Assembly (NCBI RefSeq): GCF_900070365.1
Contig: NZ_LN850107.1
Coordinates: 124,001-188,000, forward strand
DNA: 64,000 nt
Direction: 5' to 3'
Source: Alloactinosynnema sp. L-07
GTDB lineage: Bacteria; Actinomycetota; Actinomycetes; Mycobacteriales; Pseudonocardiaceae
Notes under the pieces: model-generated
Seen by the model: the letters and a program-made list of their open reading frames with translations, nothing else
Databases searched by the model: none
Told to the model about the DNA's origin: nothing
Translations under genes and position numbers: made by a program
Shown here: positions 63,155-64,000 of the stretch, piece by piece
Layout: each line of letters begins with the position of its first letter
How positions within the stretch are numbered: position 1 is the stretch's first letter

Positions 63155-64000
63155 ATGAGTTCACGTGAGGCTATTCCGCGCTCCGGTTTCGAGCGCGACT
63201 CCATGCCGTTGGACGCGGCGCGGTCGGCGTTCGAGTGGCTGGTCGCCGGGCCGCATCCGGTGTCGGTGGACGGCCGGTTGTTCCCCGGTCTTCCGGCGCG
63301 GCGGGTGCCGTTGAACGAGCTACGTGACCGGTTGCTGCGCCGCCGTTGCCCGCAGACGCTGCGGGACGCGGCGTGGGCGCACCTGGTCCTGCTTGCCCGC
63401 ACCGAGGGCGGTGCCTGGACCGTGGGCGCGGTCGGGGTCGCGTTGCCCGCGCTGACCTCCATCGCCGCGACCTTGTCGGCGCGCTTCGCTGGTGACCCGA
63501 GCGACATCCACGCCGCGGTGCTCGCCGGTTTCGTCGCCGAGCTCGGCGAGATCGACCTGCGCCGTCCGCGGGTCATGTTGCGTCTGCGGTGGGCCGCCTA
63601 CCGCGCCGGCCACGCGTGCGTGCGCGAGGCGCTGGACGCGCCGGTGCCCTCGGGACACGGGTTCCGCTCGACGACGCCGCCGCCCCCGTGGGGCCACCCC
63701 GACTTCGTCCTCGCCCGCGCCGTCGCCGAGGGCGCCATCACCTCCGCCGAGGCCGAGCTCATCGGCTCCACCCGGCTGGAAGGTGTGCCGCTGGCCGACG
63801 CCGCGGCCGAACGCAACCTCTCTTACCAAGCGGCAAAGAAGGCCCGCCAGCGCGCCGAGCACCGCCTGGTCGCCTACCTGCTCGACGACACCACCGACGC
63901 CCCGCACGCCGGTCCACACGAGGGTGACGTGGCGGCACAGGTGGCCGACGCGGTGACCATCACCGCCGCCGCCCAGCATTCGACCAGCGCCGCCTCACTG
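63155..64000 (+). CDS. sigma-like helix-turn-helix protein, partial (runs off window)
   Basis: An open frame from ATG 63155 (GGGAG 9 bases ahead) continues without stop for 282 codons to the window end. It includes RRRCPQTLRDAAWAHLVLLART, GEIDLRRPRVMLRLRWAAYRAG and a sigma-region-4-like HTH (TSAEAELIGSTRLEGVPLAD, then AAERNLSYQAAKKARQRAEHRL, about residues 198-240). Such proteins are common in actinobacterial integrative elements as regulators. It reads away from the methyltransferase operon across the inverted repeats. Confidence 0.65.
   Translation, partial: MSSREAIPRSGFERDSMPLDAARSAFEWLVAGPHPVSVDGRLFPGLPARRVPLNELRDRLLRRRCPQTLRDAAWAHLVLLARTEGGAWTVGAVGVALPALTSIAATLSARFAGDPSDIHAAVLAGFVAELGEIDLRRPRVMLRLRWAAYRAGHACVREALDAPVPSGHGFRSTTPPPPWGHPDFVLARAVAEGAITSAEAELIGSTRLEGVPLADAAAERNLSYQAAKKARQRAEHRLVAYLLDDTTDAPHAGPHEGDVAAQVADAVTITAAAQHSTSAASL

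Noticed and set aside
63121..63576. Minus-strand ORF opposite the sigma-like gene
   Set aside because: The plus frame is open for 282 codons with a ribosome site and an HTH; the minus frame is Ser/Arg-rich shadow.

Overview
The window is high-GC DNA with GTG/ATG starts, dense 4-nt start/stop overlaps and strong third-position GC. Gene content (whiE-like type II PKS, PknG with GlnH and GlnX, MMPL exporter, LVIVD proteins, large serine integrase) points to a filamentous actinomycete, most likely Pseudonocardiales (Actinokineospora/Saccharothrix/Lentzea type); the genus is inference.

Region 1 (about 0.5-26.9 kb) is a biosynthetic gene cluster. The first half holds a ketoreductase-type SDR, TcmI-type cyclase, cupin, KS-alpha, KS-beta, ACP, aromatase/cyclase, DUF1772 membrane protein, second SDR, two small ABM-fold oxygenase-like proteins, and a dedicated acetyl-CoA carboxylase (fused AccD/A, BCCP, biotin carboxylase). 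A gap of about 2 kb holds a decayed gene, a membrane protein, a RidA protein and a 30-bp perfect inverted repeat. The second half has an MMPL exporter diverging from a long plus-strand operon: second ACP, acyl-CoA dehydrogenase plus a shortened partner, O-methyltransferase-like gene, SRPBCC protein, type III PKS, two tandem GSAM-like aminotransferases, FAAL-like ligase, flavin reductase and C-methyltransferase-like gene, ended by a 13-bp perfect hairpin. Type II PKS, type III PKS and an aminotransferase/acyl-ligase arm in one cluster is the most likely route to an undescribed metabolite. No pathway regulator is visible.

Region 2 (27-39.1 kb) is a signalling locus: a membrane receptor with an extracellular type-1 binding-protein domain, a Pro/Tyr-rich membrane protein, then trypsin-like protease - PknG-like kinase - VWA/zinc-ribbon protein - Trypco1-like protein on plus, and convergent GlnX-GlnH on minus. 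The four-gene plus module is bracketed by copies of a 58-bp repeat.

Region 3 (39.2-46.9 kb) is metal resistance: arsC and a MIP channel divergent from arsR, a truncated ROK gene, then copper genes (DUF6153-like protein, TauE/SafE-cupredoxin fusion, a CsoR-type palindrome followed only by a 23-codon csoR remnant, copZ, secreted copper protein, copA).

Region 4 (46.9-54.7 kb) has three secreted LVIVD proteins, a divergent BlaI-M56 pair, and a cupin-MarR operon with a clear palindromic operator.

Region 5 (54.7 kb to the end) looks like the left part of an integrative element: serine recombinase, a small accessory gene, then a translationally coupled minus-strand operon (degenerate methyltransferase, N4/N6-type methyltransferase, C5 methyltransferase, PAPS-reductase-like ATPase), and a plus-strand sigma-like gene running off the window. 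The two transcripts are separated by a region with 28-bp perfect inverted repeats. Several genes (11.7 kb, 31.1 kb, 57.1 kb, 59.3-59.7 kb) change reading frame internally, so either assembly indels or real decay must be considered.
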